The notes: generated by a model not told the origin, from the letters alone. A stretch of DNA of 64,000 bases from Mycobacterium szulgai (GCF_002116635.1 NZ_LQPW01000134.1:1-64000), one strand, 5' to 3'; numbered from the stretch's first letter, positions 50,128-61,391 are shown. Numbers and translations: made by a program.

Positions 50128-50179
50128 TTGCGCCGCTCCTCAGCATTGCCGCGCGCTGCATCGTCGCCGGCGCGGCTCA
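50090..50179. repeat. MIRU-like interspersed repeat between zwf and opcA
   Basis: The sequence carries the MIRU hallmarks: GCGCCGCTCCTC near 50130 and TGCATCGTCGCCGGCGCGGC at 50157-50176, with the zwf stop codon (TCA on the plus strand, 50177-50179) forming its end. The element supplies ribosome-binding sites and stop/start overlaps to the operon on the minus strand. A related copy lies at 63104-63179. Confidence 0.7.
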
Positions 50180-51733
50180 TGGCCGCCGCCATTCCCGGCC
50201 GGTGCGCCGCAGCATTTCAAACGCGGACTCCGGTCCCCAGGTACCCGCTTCATAGGGGTCCGGCTTGCCGTTTGACGCCCAGTAGTCAAGGGCGGGATCG
50301 AGTATTTCCCAAGCCAATTCGACCTCCGCGTTGACCGGAAACAGGGACGGCTCGCCCAGCAGCACGTCAAGTATCAGCCGCTCGTAGGCTTCTGGTGAAT
50401 CCTCGGCGAACGCCGAGCCGTAAGAAAAGTCCATGTTGACGTCGCGAACTTCCATCGCGCTGCCCGGCACCTTGGAGCCGAACCGCAATGTGATCCCCTC
50501 GTCGGGCTGCACCCGGATGACCATGGCGTTGGTGCCCAGCTCGTCGGTCATGGTCGCGTCGAAGGGCAGGTGCGGGGCACGCTTGAAAACCAGAGCGATC
50601 TCGGTCACCCTGCGGCCCAAGCGTTTTCCGGTACGCAGATAGAACGGCACACCCGCCCAGCGGCGGGTGTCGACCTCCAGTGTGATGGCCGCGAACGTCT
50701 CCGTGGTGGAGTCCTCGGCGAACCCCTCCTCGTCCAGCAACCCGACGACTTTCTCCCCGCCCTGCCAGCCGGCGGCGTATTGCCCGCGGCTAGTGGTCTC
50801 CTCGAGTGGCTCGGCGAGTTGAGTCGCCGAAAGCACCTTGATCTTCTCGGCCTGCAACGCCGACGGTTTGAAGCTGACCGGCTCTTCCATCGCCGTCAGC
50901 GCCAGCAGTTGCATCAGGTGGTTCTGGATGACATCGCGCGCCGCGCCGATGCCGTCGTAGTAGCCGGCCCGGCCGCCCAGCCCGATGTCTTCGGCCATGG
51001 TGATCTGCACATGATCGACGTAATGCGCGTTCCAGATCGGGTCGAACAACTGGTTGGCGAACCGCAGTGCCAGGATGTTCTGCACTGTCTCTTTGCCCAG
51101 GTAGTGGTCGATGCGGAAGACCGCTTCCTCCGGGAATACCGCATTGACCGCCTTGTTCAAGTCGCGGGCGCTGTCCAGGTCGTGGCCGAACGGCTTCTCG
51201 ATAACCACCCGACTCCACCTGTCGCCCTGCGGTCGGGCCAGGCCCGATCTGTGCAGCTGTGCACATACCACCGGAAAAGATTTGGGCGGGATCGCCAGAT
51301 AGAAGGCGTGGTTGCCGCCGGTGCCGCGTTCGGCATCCAGCTTTTCCAGTGTCTCGGCGAGCCGTGCGTACGCCTCGTCGTCGTCGAATGAGCCTGGTAC
51401 GAAACGGAACCCCTCGGCCAGCCGATCCCAGTTCTCCTGCCGAAACGGGGTGCGGCAGTGCTCCTTGACGGCTTGATAGACCACCTTGGCGAAATCCTGG
51501 GTCTCCCAGTCCCGCCGGGCGAATCCGACCAGGGCGAAGGTCGGCGGCAGTAGGCCGCGGTTGGCCAGGTCATAGACCGCCGGCATCACCTTCTTGCGGG
51601 CCAGGTCGCCGGTGACGCCGAAAATCACCATGCCGCACGAGCCGGCGATTCGGGGCAGCCGCTTATCCAGCTTGTCTCGCAACGGGTTGTGCCACTGGGC
51701 GGTATTGGAGCTACGGGCAGCTGCGGCGTTCAT
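50177..51733 (-). CDS. zwf: Glucose-6-phosphate 1-dehydrogenase
   Basis: 518 residues. The NADP site is [20 protein letters not shown], the active-site block is [15 protein letters not shown], and [16 protein letters not shown] follows. Start ATG overlaps the tal stop (ATGA). It commits glucose 6-phosphate to the oxidative pentose-phosphate pathway and makes NADPH, also used for the reduced F420 and mycolate economy of mycobacteria. OpcA, its assembly partner, is encoded next. Confidence 0.97.
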   Translation of the reverse strand: MNAAAARSSNTAQWHNPLRDKLDKRLPRIAGSCGMVIFGVTGDLARKKVMPAVYDLANRGLLPPTFALVGFARRDWETQDFAKVVYQAVKEHCRTPFRQENWDRLAEGFRFVPGSFDDDEAYARLAETLEKLDAERGTGGNHAFYLAIPPKSFPVVCAQLHRSGLARPQGDRWSRVVIEKPFGHDLDSARDLNKAVNAVFPEEAVFRIDHYLGKETVQNILALRFANQLFDPIWNAHYVDHVQITMAEDIGLGGRAGYYDGIGAARDVIQNHLMQLLALTAMEEPVSFKPSALQAEKIKVLSATQLAEPLEETTSRGQYAAGWQGGEKVVGLLDEEGFAEDSTTETFAAITLEVDTRRWAGVPFYLRTGKRLGRRVTEIALVFKRAPHLPFDATMTDELGTNAMVIRVQPDEGITLRFGSKVPGSAMEVRDVNMDFSYGSAFAEDSPEAYERLILDVLLGEPSLFPVNAEVELAWEILDPALDYWASNGKPDPYEAGTWGPESAFEMLRRTGREWRRP

Positions 51734-52848
51734 TTGGTGGCGGAATCGAGCTGCGCCTGGGTCTCCTCGAGCAGCTCGTTCCAGGACGCCTCAAACTTCT
51801 CCACGCCTTCGTTTTCGAGAACGATGAACACGTCGCGCAGATCGATGCCGACCGCCTCGAGCTTGTCGAACAGCTGCTGGGCATCCGAACCGGTGCCGCT
51901 GACGGTGTCGCCGGTGACTACACCGTGGTCGGCAACGGCGTCAATCGTCTTCTCCGGCATGGTGTTCACCGTGTGCGGCGCGACCAGCTCGGTGACGTAG
52001 AGGGTGTCGGAATAGTCCGGGTTCTTGACGCCGGTGGACGCCCACAGTGGTCGCTGCACCCTGCCCCCGGCGGCCTTGAGCGCCTGGTAGCGATCGCCGC
52101 CCTCGAAGACTTCCTGGTACGCCGCATAGGCCAGCCGAGCGTTTGCGACACCGGCCTGTCCGCGCAGTGCCAGCGCCTCCTGCGAGGCGTTGCGTTCCAG
52201 CCGCTTGTCGATTTCGGTGTCCACCCGCGAGACGAAAAACGAAGCTACCGAGTGGATCTTGGACAGGTCGTGGCCGGCTTCGCGAGCCTTCTCAAGACCG
52301 GCCAAATAGGCGTCCATCACCGCGCGATGCCGCTCAACGGAGAAGATCAGCGTGACATTGACCGAAATCCCTTCCGCCAGAACGGAAGTGATAGCCGGCA
52401 AGCCGGCCTCTGTGGCCGGGATCTTGATGAACAGGTTGGGCCGGTCGACGATCTTCCACAGCTCGATCGCTTGCTGAACGGTCTTGTTGGTGTCGTGCGC
52501 CAGCCGCGGGTCGACCTCGATTGAAACCCGGCCGTCGACGCCGTCGGAGGACTCCCACTGCGGCCGCAAGACGTCACAGGCGTTGCGCACGTCGTCGGTG
52601 GTGACGGTGCGAATCGTGGCGTCCACGTCGGCACCGCGCTCGGCCAGTTCGGAGACCTGGTCGTTGTATACGTCGCTATCGGCGAGTGCCTTCTGGAAGA
52701 TCGACGGGTTGGTCGTCACCCCGACGACACTCTTGGTGTCGATCAGTTCTTGCAGGTTTCCGGATTTGATCCGGTCCCGCGATAAGTCGTCCAGCCAAAC
52801 CGATACCCCCGCGGCGCTCAATGCGGCAAGGTTGGGGTTCTGGGTCAT
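51730..52848 (-). CDS. tal: Transaldolase
   Basis: 372 residues from the ATG at 52848 (AAAAGGTG seven bases upstream); a GTG three codons earlier is less likely. The sequence [33 protein letters not shown] and the Schiff-base lysine block [15 protein letters not shown] identify a TalB-like type 2 transaldolase. It moves dihydroxyacetone units between sugar phosphates. Fifteen bases downstream of tkt in one operon. Confidence 0.96.
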   Translation of the reverse strand: MTQNPNLAALSAAGVSVWLDDLSRDRIKSGNLQELIDTKSVVGVTTNPSIFQKALADSDVYNDQVSELAERGADVDATIRTVTTDDVRNACDVLRPQWESSDGVDGRVSIEVDPRLAHDTNKTVQQAIELWKIVDRPNLFIKIPATEAGLPAITSVLAEGISVNVTLIFSVERHRAVMDAYLAGLEKAREAGHDLSKIHSVASFFVSRVDTEIDKRLERNASQEALALRGQAGVANARLAYAAYQEVFEGGDRYQALKAAGGRVQRPLWASTGVKNPDYSDTLYVTELVAPHTVNTMPEKTIDAVADHGVVTGDTVSGTGSDAQQLFDKLEAVGIDLRDVFIVLENEGVEKFEASWNELLEETQAQLDSATK

Positions 52849-52863
52849 CTCAATCACCTTTTC

Positions 52864-54954
52864 TCAGTTATCGAGTGCTTCTTCCGCGGCGGCAGCAACG
52901 GCCTCGGGTGTGAAGCCGTACTCGCGGAACAAAGTCTTGTAATCGGCCGACTCGCCGTAGTGCTCGATCGACACGATCTTGCCGGTGTCGCCGACCAGCT
53001 TGTGCCAGGACTGTGCGACTCCGGCCTCGACGGCCACCCGGGCCGAAACCGAGGGCGGGAGCACACTGTCGCGGTACTCGTAGGGCTGGGATTCGAACCA
53101 CTCCACGCAGGGCATCGATACCACCCGCGCGATGATGTCCTTATCCGCCAACAACTTCTGCGCCTCGACGGCGAGCTGCACCTCGGAACCGGTGCCGATG
53201 AGCACGACGTCGGGCTCGTCGCCGCCGTCGTCGCCGAGTATGTAGCCCCCGCGGGCCACCCCTTCGGCGTTGGTGCCTTCCAGTACCGGCACGCCTTGGC
53301 GGGTCAGTATCAACCCGACCGGTCCACTTCCGTTGCCGCGCGCCAGGATTGTGTGCCAGGCGTAGGCCGTCTCATTGGCGTCGGCCGGGCGTACCACCGA
53401 CAGGTTGGGGATCGCGCGCAGCGCCGAAAGGTGTTCGATCGGCTGGTGGGTAGGGCCGTCCTCGCCCAAGCCGACCGAGTCGTGCGTCCACACATAGATG
53501 GTGTCGATGTCCATCAGCGAGGCAAGGCGCACCGCCGGACGCATGTAGTCGGAGAACTGCAGGAACGTGCCGCCGTAGGCGCGGGTGGGGCCGTGCAGCA
53601 CGATCCCGGACAGGATGGCGCCCATCGCGTGTTCGCGGACCCCGAAGTGCAGCGTGCGGCCGTACCAGCTCGCGTTGTAGTCCTTGGTCGAAATCGACGG
53701 TGGGCCAAACGAATCCACGCCCTTCATGGTGGTGTTGTTGCTGCCCGCCAGGTCGGCGGAGCCACCCCACAGCTCGGGTAGCTTCGGCCCCACCGCGGAC
53801 AGCACTTCACCCGACGCGGCGCGGGTGGCCAGCGCTTTGGACCCCGGTTCCCAGTGCGGCAGGTCGGCGTCCCAGCCGTCCGGTAGCTCTTCGGCCGTCA
53901 GTCGATCCAGCAGCGCCTTGCGCTCCGGTTCGCGTTGCGCCCAGGCGTCGAATTCCGACTGCCATTTTTCGTGCGCTTCCTTGCCGCGGTCCACCAGCTT
54001 GCGGGTGTGCGCGATCACCTCGTCGCGCACCTCGAAATTCTTGTCCGGGTCGAAGCCGAGGATCTTTTTGACCTCCGCAACCTCTTCGTCACCCAGCGCC
54101 GCGCCGTGCGCCTTGCCGGTGTTCATCAGGTTGGGTGCCGGAAAGCCGATGATCGTGCGCAGCGAGATGAACGACGGCCGGCCGGTCTCCGCCAGTGCGT
54201 TGGCGATGGCTTCCTCGATGCCGACGACGTTTTCGCCGCCCTCGATCTCTTGTACGTGCCAGCCGTAGGCGCGGTAGCGGGCGGCGGTGTCCTCACACAG
54301 CGCGATATCGGTGTCGTCCTCGATCGAGATCTGGTTGTGGTCGTAGAACACGATGAGGTTGCCCAGCTGCTGGACCGCCGCCAGCGACGACGCCTCGGAG
54401 GTAACTCCTTCTTCGATGTCGCCGTCGGAGGCGATCACGTAGATGTGGTGATCGAAGGGGCTGGTCCCGGGCTCCGCGTCCGGGTCGAACAGGCCGCGCT
54501 CGTAGCGCGCTGCCATCGCCATGCCCACCGCCGACGCCAACCCCTGGCCGAGTGGGCCGGTGGTGATCTCGACTCCCTTGGTGTGCCGGAATTCCGGGTG
54601 ACCCGGGGTTTTGGACCCCCACGTGCGCAGCGCCTCGATGTCGGACAGTTCCAGACCGAAGCCGCCGAGGTAGAGCTGCAGGTACAGGGTCAGGCTACTG
54701 TGACCGCAAGACAGCACGAACCGGTCGCGGCCCAGCCAGTGCGGGTCGCTGGGATCGTGGCGCATGGCGCGCTGAAACAGGGTGTACGCCAGCGGAGCCA
54801 GGCTCATCGCCGTTCCGGGGTGACCATTACCGACCTTTTGTACGGCGTCGGCGGCCAGCACCCGGATGGTGTCGACCGCAGCCGAATCGATCTCGGTCCA
54901 GTCGTCGGGATGGCGCGGTTGAGTTAACGCGGAGATCTCTTCGAGTGTGGTCAC
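52864..54954 (-). CDS. tkt: Transketolase
   Basis: 696 residues. Thiamine diphosphate motif GDGDIEEG is seen here as [20 protein letters not shown] with the closing [15 protein letters not shown]; the N-terminal [20 protein letters not shown] and the central [20 protein letters not shown] are also typical. First gene of the tkt-tal-zwf-opcA-pgl operon. It divides from ctaB across about 270 bases that must hold both promoters. Confidence 0.97.
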   Translation of the reverse strand: MTTLEEISALTQPRHPDDWTEIDSAAVDTIRVLAADAVQKVGNGHPGTAMSLAPLAYTLFQRAMRHDPSDPHWLGRDRFVLSCGHSSLTLYLQLYLGGFGLELSDIEALRTWGSKTPGHPEFRHTKGVEITTGPLGQGLASAVGMAMAARYERGLFDPDAEPGTSPFDHHIYVIASDGDIEEGVTSEASSLAAVQQLGNLIVFYDHNQISIEDDTDIALCEDTAARYRAYGWHVQEIEGGENVVGIEEAIANALAETGRPSFISLRTIIGFPAPNLMNTGKAHGAALGDEEVAEVKKILGFDPDKNFEVRDEVIAHTRKLVDRGKEAHEKWQSEFDAWAQREPERKALLDRLTAEELPDGWDADLPHWEPGSKALATRAASGEVLSAVGPKLPELWGGSADLAGSNNTTMKGVDSFGPPSISTKDYNASWYGRTLHFGVREHAMGAILSGIVLHGPTRAYGGTFLQFSDYMRPAVRLASLMDIDTIYVWTHDSVGLGEDGPTHQPIEHLSALRAIPNLSVVRPADANETAYAWHTILARGNGSGPVGLILTRQGVPVLEGTNAEGVARGGYILGDDGGDEPDVVLIGTGSEVQLAVEAQKLLADKDIIARVVSMPCVEWFESQPYEYRDSVLPPSVSARVAVEAGVAQSWHKLVGDTGKIVSIEHYGESADYKTLFREYGFTPEAVAAAAEEALDN

Positions 54955-55226
54955 TAAATTCAGTCCTCAGTCCTTAAGGTCCGGAGTCATCAAACTGATC
55001 AATCCCACCCTAGTGCGGGATTGCGGGTGCCTGCAGGCCCAGATGGGGGGTACCCACCGAAGCCCCCGTGAAAAGTAACCTGCCGGCCACCCGCGCTTTG
55101 CATCAGTGCCGGAATGGGGAAAAATCGCTGCGGAATCGACCCTGCGGCGCCGAGGCCGGGGTCGTGCGGTCTACCATCGTGCGTAGTAGAAGCTGCGCGC
55201 GGCTGCAATCCCCGAGGAGTTAATGC

Positions 55227-56141
55227 GTGAGCGTTCGCGGGCGCGTCGCGCCGGGCCGAATGACCAGTACGGTCCTGGCTTATCTGGCGTTGACCAAGCC
55301 TCGCGTGATCGAGCTGCTCTTAGTCACCGCGATACCGGCCATGTTGCTCGCCCATCGAGGCGCCGTTCACCCACTGCTCATCCTCAACACCCTGATCGGC
55401 GGAATGATGGCCGCCGCGGGCGCCAATACGCTCAACTGTGTCGCCGACGCCGATATCGACAAGGTGATGAAGCGAACCGCGCGGCGGCCGCTGGCCCGCG
55501 CCGCGGTGCCGACCAGAAACGCCCTGGTGCTGGGCCTGGTGTTGAGCGTCGGCTCGTTCTTCTGGCTGTGGTGGACCACCAACCTGTTGTCCGGGCTGCT
55601 CGCCGTGGCGACCATCGCGTTTTATGTATTCGTCTACACGTTGCTGCTCAAGCGGCGCACGTCGCAAAACGTGGTGTGGGGCGGCGCGGCTGGCTGCATG
55701 CCGGTGATGATCGGGTGGTCGGCCATCACCGGGACGATCACCTGGCCGGCGCTGGTGATGTTCGCGATCATCTTCTTCTGGACTCCGCCGCATACCTGGG
55801 CGTTGGCCATGCGGTACAAGGAGGACTACAAAGCGGCCGGCGTGCCGATGTTGCCGGCCGTGGCCACCGAGCGTCAGGTCACCAAGCACATCCTGATCTA
55901 CACCTGGCTGACCGTGGCGGCGACGCTGGTGCTGACGCTGGCCACCGGGTGGCTGTACGCGGCCGTGGCGCTGGTGGGCGGGTTGTGGTTCCTGGCGATG
56001 GCTCACCAGCTTTACACCGGCGTTCGCGCGGGCGAGCCGGTGAAGCCGCTGCGGCTGTTTCTGCAGTCCAATAATTACCTCGCGCTGGTGTTCTGCGCAT
56101 TGGCAGTTGACTCCGCGATCGCGCTGCCAACGCTGTTCTGA
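55227..56141 (+). CDS. ctaB: Protoheme IX farnesyltransferase (heme O synthase)
   Basis: 304 residues, GTG start behind GAGGAG. UbiA-family prenyltransferase with eight to nine hydrophobic segments; the polyprenyl-diphosphate site is [20 protein letters not shown] and a second aspartate-containing loop follows [14 protein letters not shown]. It adds the farnesyl group to heme B for cytochrome aa3. The partner ctaA lies four kilobases downstream. Confidence 0.96.
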   Translation: MSVRGRVAPGRMTSTVLAYLALTKPRVIELLLVTAIPAMLLAHRGAVHPLLILNTLIGGMMAAAGANTLNCVADADIDKVMKRTARRPLARAAVPTRNALVLGLVLSVGSFFWLWWTTNLLSGLLAVATIAFYVFVYTLLLKRRTSQNVVWGGAAGCMPVMIGWSAITGTITWPALVMFAIIFFWTPPHTWALAMRYKEDYKAAGVPMLPAVATERQVTKHILIYTWLTVAATLVLTLATGWLYAAVALVGGLWFLAMAHQLYTGVRAGEPVKPLRLFLQSNNYLALVFCALAVDSAIALPTLF

Positions 56142-56254
56142 CCCCCGCACCGGATCTCACCTAGATCCAGCCATTCATCCGCTGCACAGGTTTTGCTCAA
56201 CGTCTCTCAGCCAGTGTCTGGCGTATCAATACGCCGACCGAGAGGTTCCTAGCC

Positions 56255-57585
56255 ATGACTTGGCTGACCGTCACCGTGGATCTGCTGGCAACGGCGGCCA
56301 CCGAACTGGCGGGTGTCGGTTCGTCACTCAATGCCGCCAAATCTGGAGGCGGTGGTACCGACAACCGAGGTGGCGGCCGCTGCCGCTGATGAGGTGTCGT
56401 CGGCACTTGCCGAGCTGTTCACCGCCAACGCTCGGGCCTATCCCGCGGTTAGTGCGCAGGCAGCGCAATTTCACCAAGAGTTCGTGCGGGCACTGAGCGC
56501 CGGCGCCGGCGCCTATGCGGCCGCGGAAGCCGCCAATGCCGACCCGCTGCAGCTGCTGTTGAGTGCGATCAATGCGCCTACTCAGACGTGGCTGGGTCGT
56601 CCGCTCGTCGGCAATGGAGCTGACGGAGCGCCCGGACGCAACGGCGACATGGCGGCTTGCTGTTCGGCAATGGCGGTAGCTGCGGTGACGCCGCCACCGC
56701 TAACGGGGTTGCGGGCAATGGTGGCAACGTCGGATTGATCGGCAACGGTGGGCGCGGTGGGGCCGGCGCCCGCGGTGTGACCGGCGGCGCCGGAGGTCGG
56801 GGTGCACTGGTGGGTTACTGGTCGGCGATGGCAGGAGTGGCGGAGCAGGTGGCGGGGGCACCAAGTTCGAATCCACGAGTGGCGCAGGCGGTGCCGGTGG
56901 AGATTCCGTCGGGCTGTTCGGCCGCGGCGGCGCGGGCGGAGCCGGAGGCATCGGCAAAGTCAGCTCAGGACTCGGCGGACACGGAGGCACCGGCGGATTG
57001 CTCGGTGACGGGGGCGCTGGCGGCGACAGCACCTGGAATTCGGGCGGCGACGGCGGCAACGCCCGCCTGATCGGCAACGGCGGCACGGGCGGGACCCGCC
57101 GCCGCCGGCTGGAGCGGTGGTCGTGGCGGCACCGCGGGCTGGCTGCTCGGCAACGGTGGTCACGGAGGGGCCGGTGGGTTCGGGACCCGGTCGGACATCA
57201 CCGGTAACAGCGCGGGCGGCGCCGGTGGCGCGGGCGGCGACGCCATCGGACTATTCGGCGCCGGCGGAGCCGGCGGTTACGGCGGGTACTGCGCGAGTGG
57301 ACCCGGCGGATTCCGCGGGCAGGGCGGGACCGCCGGGCTGATTGGTAATGGCGGCGCCGGCGGCGACGCTACGGGCAGCTGGGGCGGCCAGGAAAGCGGC
57401 GGCCGCGGCGGCAACGCTCGGCTGATCGGCAACGGCGGCGCCGGCGGCAAAATCGGTCTGGGCCAGGGGGCGACGGCGGCCATGGCGGGTGGATCGGTAA
57501 CGGCGGCCACGGCGGGGTTGTCCTCGAGTCCGGTACCAACGGTAGCGGCGGCAAGGACGGTCGCTTGTGGGGACAAGAGGGCTAA
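56255..57585 (+). pseudogene. Frameshifted PE_PGRS gene
   Basis: A PE_PGRS protein can be followed across all three frames. It starts at 56255 ([20 protein letters not shown]), jumps frame near 56330 ([20 protein letters not shown] then [20 protein letters not shown]), again near 56640 ([20 protein letters not shown]), near 56810 (GGAGGDSVGLFGRGGAGGAG), once more near 57090 and again near 57470, and ends with GSGGKDGRLWGQEG and TAA at 57583-57585. At least five frameshifts are needed, so it is either a decayed gene or a stretch with assembly errors in a GC-rich repeat. M. tuberculosis has PE_PGRS genes around ctaB. Confidence 0.8.
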
Positions 57586-58556
57586 GGCAGCAACACCAGC
57601 GATCCGGTCGTCTTGCGACCCTGCAAATCTTGGTGCGCGCCGGCCGCTTCCGACAGCGGATAGCGGCCGCCGACTTCGATGGTGACGGCGCCGCTGCCGA
57701 TGATGTCGAACAATTCGCCTGCCCGCCAAGCGAACTCGTCGGCGGTGCGAATGAAGTGGAATAGTGACGGACGAGTCAGGTACACCGAGCCCGCCGCGTT
57801 GAGGCGTTGCGGATCGATCGGCGCAACGGCCCCGCTGGAGGCGCCGAACAACGCCAACGTACCGCGCACGGCCAGGCTGGCCAGGCTGGCGTCGAATGTC
57901 GTAGCGCCGACGCCGTCGTACACGACTTGCACACCGACGCCTGCAGTCAGCTCGCGGATCTTGGCGCCGAACTCGCCGGCATCCTCGGGGTAGGGCAGCA
58001 CCTCGTCGGCGCCGGCCCGTCGGGACAGACGCTCCTTGTCGGCGGTCGAGACGGTGGTGATCACCCGGACACCGAGATGCGTGGCCCATTGCGTGAGGAT
58101 GAGTCCGACGCCGCCGGCGCCGGCGTGCACCAGCGCCGTGTCACCACTTTGCACGGGATACACCGACTTCAGCAGGTAATGCGCCGTCAGCCCTTTGAGC
58201 AGTACCGAGGCCGCCACCTCGGAGCTAACGGCGTCTGGCACCTTTGCGGTCAAAGAGGCCGGGGCAGTAGCGAATTCGGCGTAGCCACCATTCGCCGAGG
58301 CGCTGACCACCCGCTCGCCCACATTGAATCCGTCGACGCCGTCACCTACAGCTGCCAGGGTGCCGCATATCTCCGAGCCGATGACGAAGGGCAGCTCCCG
58401 CGGATATTGGCCAGAACGGAAGTAGGTGTCGATGAAGTTGACGCCAATTGCCTCGGCCCTGATCAGCAGCTCGCCGTGGCCGGGCTCGGGCTGTGGCCGC
58501 TCCACGTAGCGCAGGACCTCGGGACCGCCGGTTTCGGTGACTTCGATTGCGTGCAC
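57582..58556 (-). CDS. qor: NADPH:quinone oxidoreductase (zeta-crystallin type)
   Basis: 324 residues from the GTG at 58556 (VHAIEVTETGGPEVLR), chosen by similarity to the M. tuberculosis start; an ATG at 58577 is the alternative. MDR-family layout: substrate loop GVNFIDTYFRSGQYPRELPF, NADPH site VHAGAGGVGLILTQWATHLG, without zinc ligands. It reduces quinones by one electron. It diverges from the next gene with nearly no intergenic space, so their promoters overlap coding sequence. Confidence 0.92.
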   Translation of the reverse strand: MHAIEVTETGGPEVLRYVERPQPEPGHGELLIRAEAIGVNFIDTYFRSGQYPRELPFVIGSEICGTLAAVGDGVDGFNVGERVVSASANGGYAEFATAPASLTAKVPDAVSSEVAASVLLKGLTAHYLLKSVYPVQSGDTALVHAGAGGVGLILTQWATHLGVRVITTVSTADKERLSRRAGADEVLPYPEDAGEFGAKIRELTAGVGVQVVYDGVGATTFDASLASLAVRGTLALFGASSGAVAPIDPQRLNAAGSVYLTRPSLFHFIRTADEFAWRAGELFDIIGSGAVTIEVGGRYPLSEAAGAHQDLQGRKTTGSLVLLP

Positions 58557-58575
58557 CTGGCTATCATGCCCGAGC

Positions 58576-59436
58576 ATGAAGCTCGCCCGGCCGGACATCT
58601 TCCACCCGCGCATCGCGTTGGCGGGTTGGACACGGCAAGTCGCTGGTGACGGCGACGACGCGGGTCTCGTCGGCGCTCTGCGTCAGCGCGGACTGCATGC
58701 GCGTTGGCTGTCCTGGGACGACCCGGAGAGCGACCGCGCCCACTTGGTGATCCTGCGGGCGCCCCGCGACTACGCGGCACGCCTCGAGGAATTCCTGGCC
58801 TGGAGCACCGGGGTGCAGAATCTGCTGAACGCGCCCGCCGCCGTCGCCTGGAACGCCAACCGGCGCTATCTGAGCGATCTGGCGGAACAGGGAGTGCCCA
58901 CGGTGCCCGTCGAGGTGTACGCGCCCGGGCGGCCGGTTCGGCTGCCCAGCGCCGGTCATATTTTTGTCGGTCCTGAAATAGGAACTGGCACAAGGCGTTT
59001 CAGTGAACGGTCCACGGCCGCGGCCCACATTGCCGATCTGCAGGGTGCCGGCCGCGGGGTTTCGCTGCAGAGTGGTTCGGCTCCCGAGGCCGTGTTGATA
59101 TTCCTCGGCGGCAAGCCGTCGCACGCGTTTGTCGCGCACGAAGACAGGCTGCATCAGGGTGAGGCCGACTTCGAGCTCTGGGATGTGGGGGCCGCAGCGC
59201 TGGCCGCCGCGGCCATACAGGCGGGCGTGCACGTCGAAGAGTTGCTCCACGCGCGAGTGCATCTCGTCGGCGAGCGATTGCTGGAGCTGCAATTGGTGGA
59301 TCCGTCGCTGGGCTGGCGGCGACTGGACGCACGCGCGCGTGATCTGGCCCAGCGAGAGTTCGCGCTGTGTGTCGAATCCGCTTTGGAGCGGCTGGACCTC
59401 GGCCCGTTCTCGCGTCGATACGGCTTCGGCGATTAG
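58576..59436 (+). CDS. Conserved hypothetical, ATP-grasp-like (Rv1455-like)
   Basis: 286 residues from the ATG at 58576 (MKLARPDIFHPRIALAGWTR). Sequence features such as SWDDPESDRAHLVILRAPRD, AVAWNANRRYLSDLAEQGVP and the late ELLHARVHLVGERLLELQLV recall a compact ATP-grasp fold as in glutathione-synthetase-like proteins. The substrate is not evident. The position between qor and ctaA is as in M. tuberculosis. Confidence 0.8.
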   Translation: MKLARPDIFHPRIALAGWTRQVAGDGDDAGLVGALRQRGLHARWLSWDDPESDRAHLVILRAPRDYAARLEEFLAWSTGVQNLLNAPAAVAWNANRRYLSDLAEQGVPTVPVEVYAPGRPVRLPSAGHIFVGPEIGTGTRRFSERSTAAAHIADLQGAGRGVSLQSGSAPEAVLIFLGGKPSHAFVAHEDRLHQGEADFELWDVGAAALAAAAIQAGVHVEELLHARVHLVGERLLELQLVDPSLGWRRLDARARDLAQREFALCVESALERLDLGPFSRRYGFGD

Positions 59437-60140
59437 GCGTGCGTGCGCAGGAAACCGCCCCAAATCTCCCAGATCGAGCGATGGTCGGAAGGGTTCTGGC
59501 TAGCGATGTTGTGGTGGGTGACTGCTAACCCTCTGGGGCTTCCGGTCGCAACCGACGGATACAGGATGTAGGCGACGTTGTCGGGGTTGGGATGGGGTAG
59601 GGCATGGGTGGGGTAGGAGGTATTGATGACCGGGTCGTTGATATCGATGACGGGTAGGTCGTGGTGGGCCAGCCGGCCGGCCTGGGTCGTGACGGTGATA
59701 GCCGCTTTGGGAGCGGCGTCGTCGAGCAGGAACGCCACCTCGGCATCCGAAAGTGCCGGGTCGATGGGCAGATAGGTCGCACCGGTTTTCAGCACCGCCA
59801 GCATCGCGATGATTGCCTGGGCCGACGGTTCAAACATCAAAGCGATCACAGCGCCAGGGCCGGCGCTGTGTGCGGCGACGAGGTGGGCGAGTCTGTTGGC
59901 GGCTTCCTCGAGCTCGCGGTAGGTCCATGAGGTGCCGTTGGAGACCAGCGCGATGGCCTCGGGGGCACGAGCCACTTGCTCGCTGAACGACTGCGGAACC
60001 GACACTGCCGGGGTAGCCCGGTCGGTGCTGGTGGAAAAGTCCGTCTGCTGTGCCAGCCACACGCCCAACTGCGTTCGCGCCAGTGGAACAGCCCGCTCGT
60101 CAAGTGCCGTCTGGTTAATCGCTAATAGATTGACGCTCAT
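59433..60140 (-). pseudogene. Non-ribosomal peptide synthetase remnant (C-domain start fused to truncated A domain)
   Basis: 235 residues from the ATG at 60140. The first 40 residues (VPLARTQLGVWLAQQTDFST) match the beginning of an NRPS condensation domain. The sequence then jumps directly into an adenylation domain: A1-type TSWTYRELEEAANRLAHLVA, A2 MLAVLKTGATYLPIDPALSD. The A3 loop has decayed to YILYPSVATGSPRGLAVTHH (normally TSGTTGxPKG), and after a piece of A4 (SIWEIWGGF) the frame ends. The catalytic parts of both domains are missing, so it is a deletion relic. Its parent synthetase is not in the window. Confidence 0.8.
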
Positions 60141-60242
60141 GGGTGTTCCTGACCTCATGGCCGCACATGACGGCTGGTGGTGTGAAGTTGGCCATAACCA
60201 GTCTCGCCCTACGAACGGCGGAAATATATCCGCTAGCCGTAG

Positions 60243-61259
60243 CTAGTTGGAGTCCACCGTTCGGCGGAACGGTTGTCCCCCTGCGGCGCCCGGAGGCGGG
60301 GCGTCAGGCTGGTTCAATTCGCGGGGTCCCCGCTCCCGCATCGATGCCCACAGCGCTGCGGTGGCCGCCGTACAGGCGGCGGCGCCGGCGACGTGCACCG
60401 CGACCAACGCGGCGGGCACACCGGTGTAGAACTGCACGGTGCCGACCCCGGCCTGCGCGACAACCAACGCGAGCAGCACGGCGAGCCGGACCCTGATCGC
60501 CCGGGCGGCGTGCACCGCCAGTAGGCCGAATCCCAGCCCGACCAGCAGCGCGAAATACGACACCAGCAGCGACGAGTGCATGTGGACCAGGGTGGTGATC
60601 TCGACCATGAGACGTGGCACGGTTCGGCTGGGGCTCTTGTCACCTGCGTGCGGACCGGCCGCAGTCACCAGGGTGCCCGTCACGAGTACCGCCGCAAGAT
60701 TCGCGGCGCTCAGCGCAGTCAGCACCCGCAGTGGCTTGGCAGCCCGCTCATGCACGACCCCGTCGTCGGGCTCGCCGACCTTGACGTAAAGCAGCACTGA
60801 CAGCCACACCATCGTCATCGAGGCCAGCAGGTGGATGGCTACCGTCCACCACAGCAACCCGGTGCGAACGGTGACGCCGCCGATGATCGCCTGCACGACC
60901 GTCGAGGCCGGCATCAGCCACGCATAGATCAGGACCTCGGTGCGTCGGCGGGCCCGGGTGACGGCCAGCACGGCCAGCGCCGCGGTGATGACTACCGCGA
61001 ACGTGACCATGCGGTTGCCGAACTCGACGGCCTGGTGGATGCGCGGAACCTCGGCGACGGCCACGGGTGTGAAGCTGCCCGGGAAACATTGCGGCCAGGT
61101 CGGGCAGCCCAGGCCCGAGGCGGTGACCCGCACGATCGCACCTGTAACGGCGATACCGCCTTGGGTCAGGATGACGGCCGCGGCCACCATCCGCTGGACG
61201 CGCAGACTCGGGTCGGGGAGCAGGTCCACCAACCGCAGCAGCACTCGTCCGACGGGCAC
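60243..61259 (-). CDS. ctaA: Heme A synthase (COX15/CtaA)
   Basis: 338 residues, eight hydrophobic segments. The conserved extracytoplasmic Cys pair lies in ASGLGCPTWPQCFPGSF, and heme-ligand histidines in RIHQAVEFGNRMVT, AIHLLAS, LVHMHSSLL and VAVHVAGAA. It oxidises heme O (from CtaB) to heme A for the aa3 oxidase. The C-terminal tail is Pro/Gly-rich. GTG/ATG upstream choices make little difference. Confidence 0.95.
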   Translation of the reverse strand: MPVGRVLLRLVDLLPDPSLRVQRMVAAAVILTQGGIAVTGAIVRVTASGLGCPTWPQCFPGSFTPVAVAEVPRIHQAVEFGNRMVTFAVVITAALAVLAVTRARRRTEVLIYAWLMPASTVVQAIIGGVTVRTGLLWWTVAIHLLASMTMVWLSVLLYVKVGEPDDGVVHERAAKPLRVLTALSAANLAAVLVTGTLVTAAGPHAGDKSPSRTVPRLMVEITTLVHMHSSLLVSYFALLVGLGFGLLAVHAARAIRVRLAVLLALVVAQAGVGTVQFYTGVPAALVAVHVAGAAACTAATAALWASMRERGPRELNQPDAPPPGAAGGQPFRRTVDSN

Positions 61260-61391
61260 CGCCCGATCGTAACGACAACTACGTCACGTAGTAGAAGCGG
61301 GCGGCGCGCCGAGTCATAAACGAGGCACACCCGCGCCGGCGCGTTGTGTGCCTCGGTTATGTGTCGCGAACGGCAATCAACGGCAACCGAC

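Noticed and set aside
53935-54927. 330-codon plus-strand frame opposite tkt
   Set aside because: Antisense shadow of transketolase with Arg/Val/Asp-biased composition and no motif.
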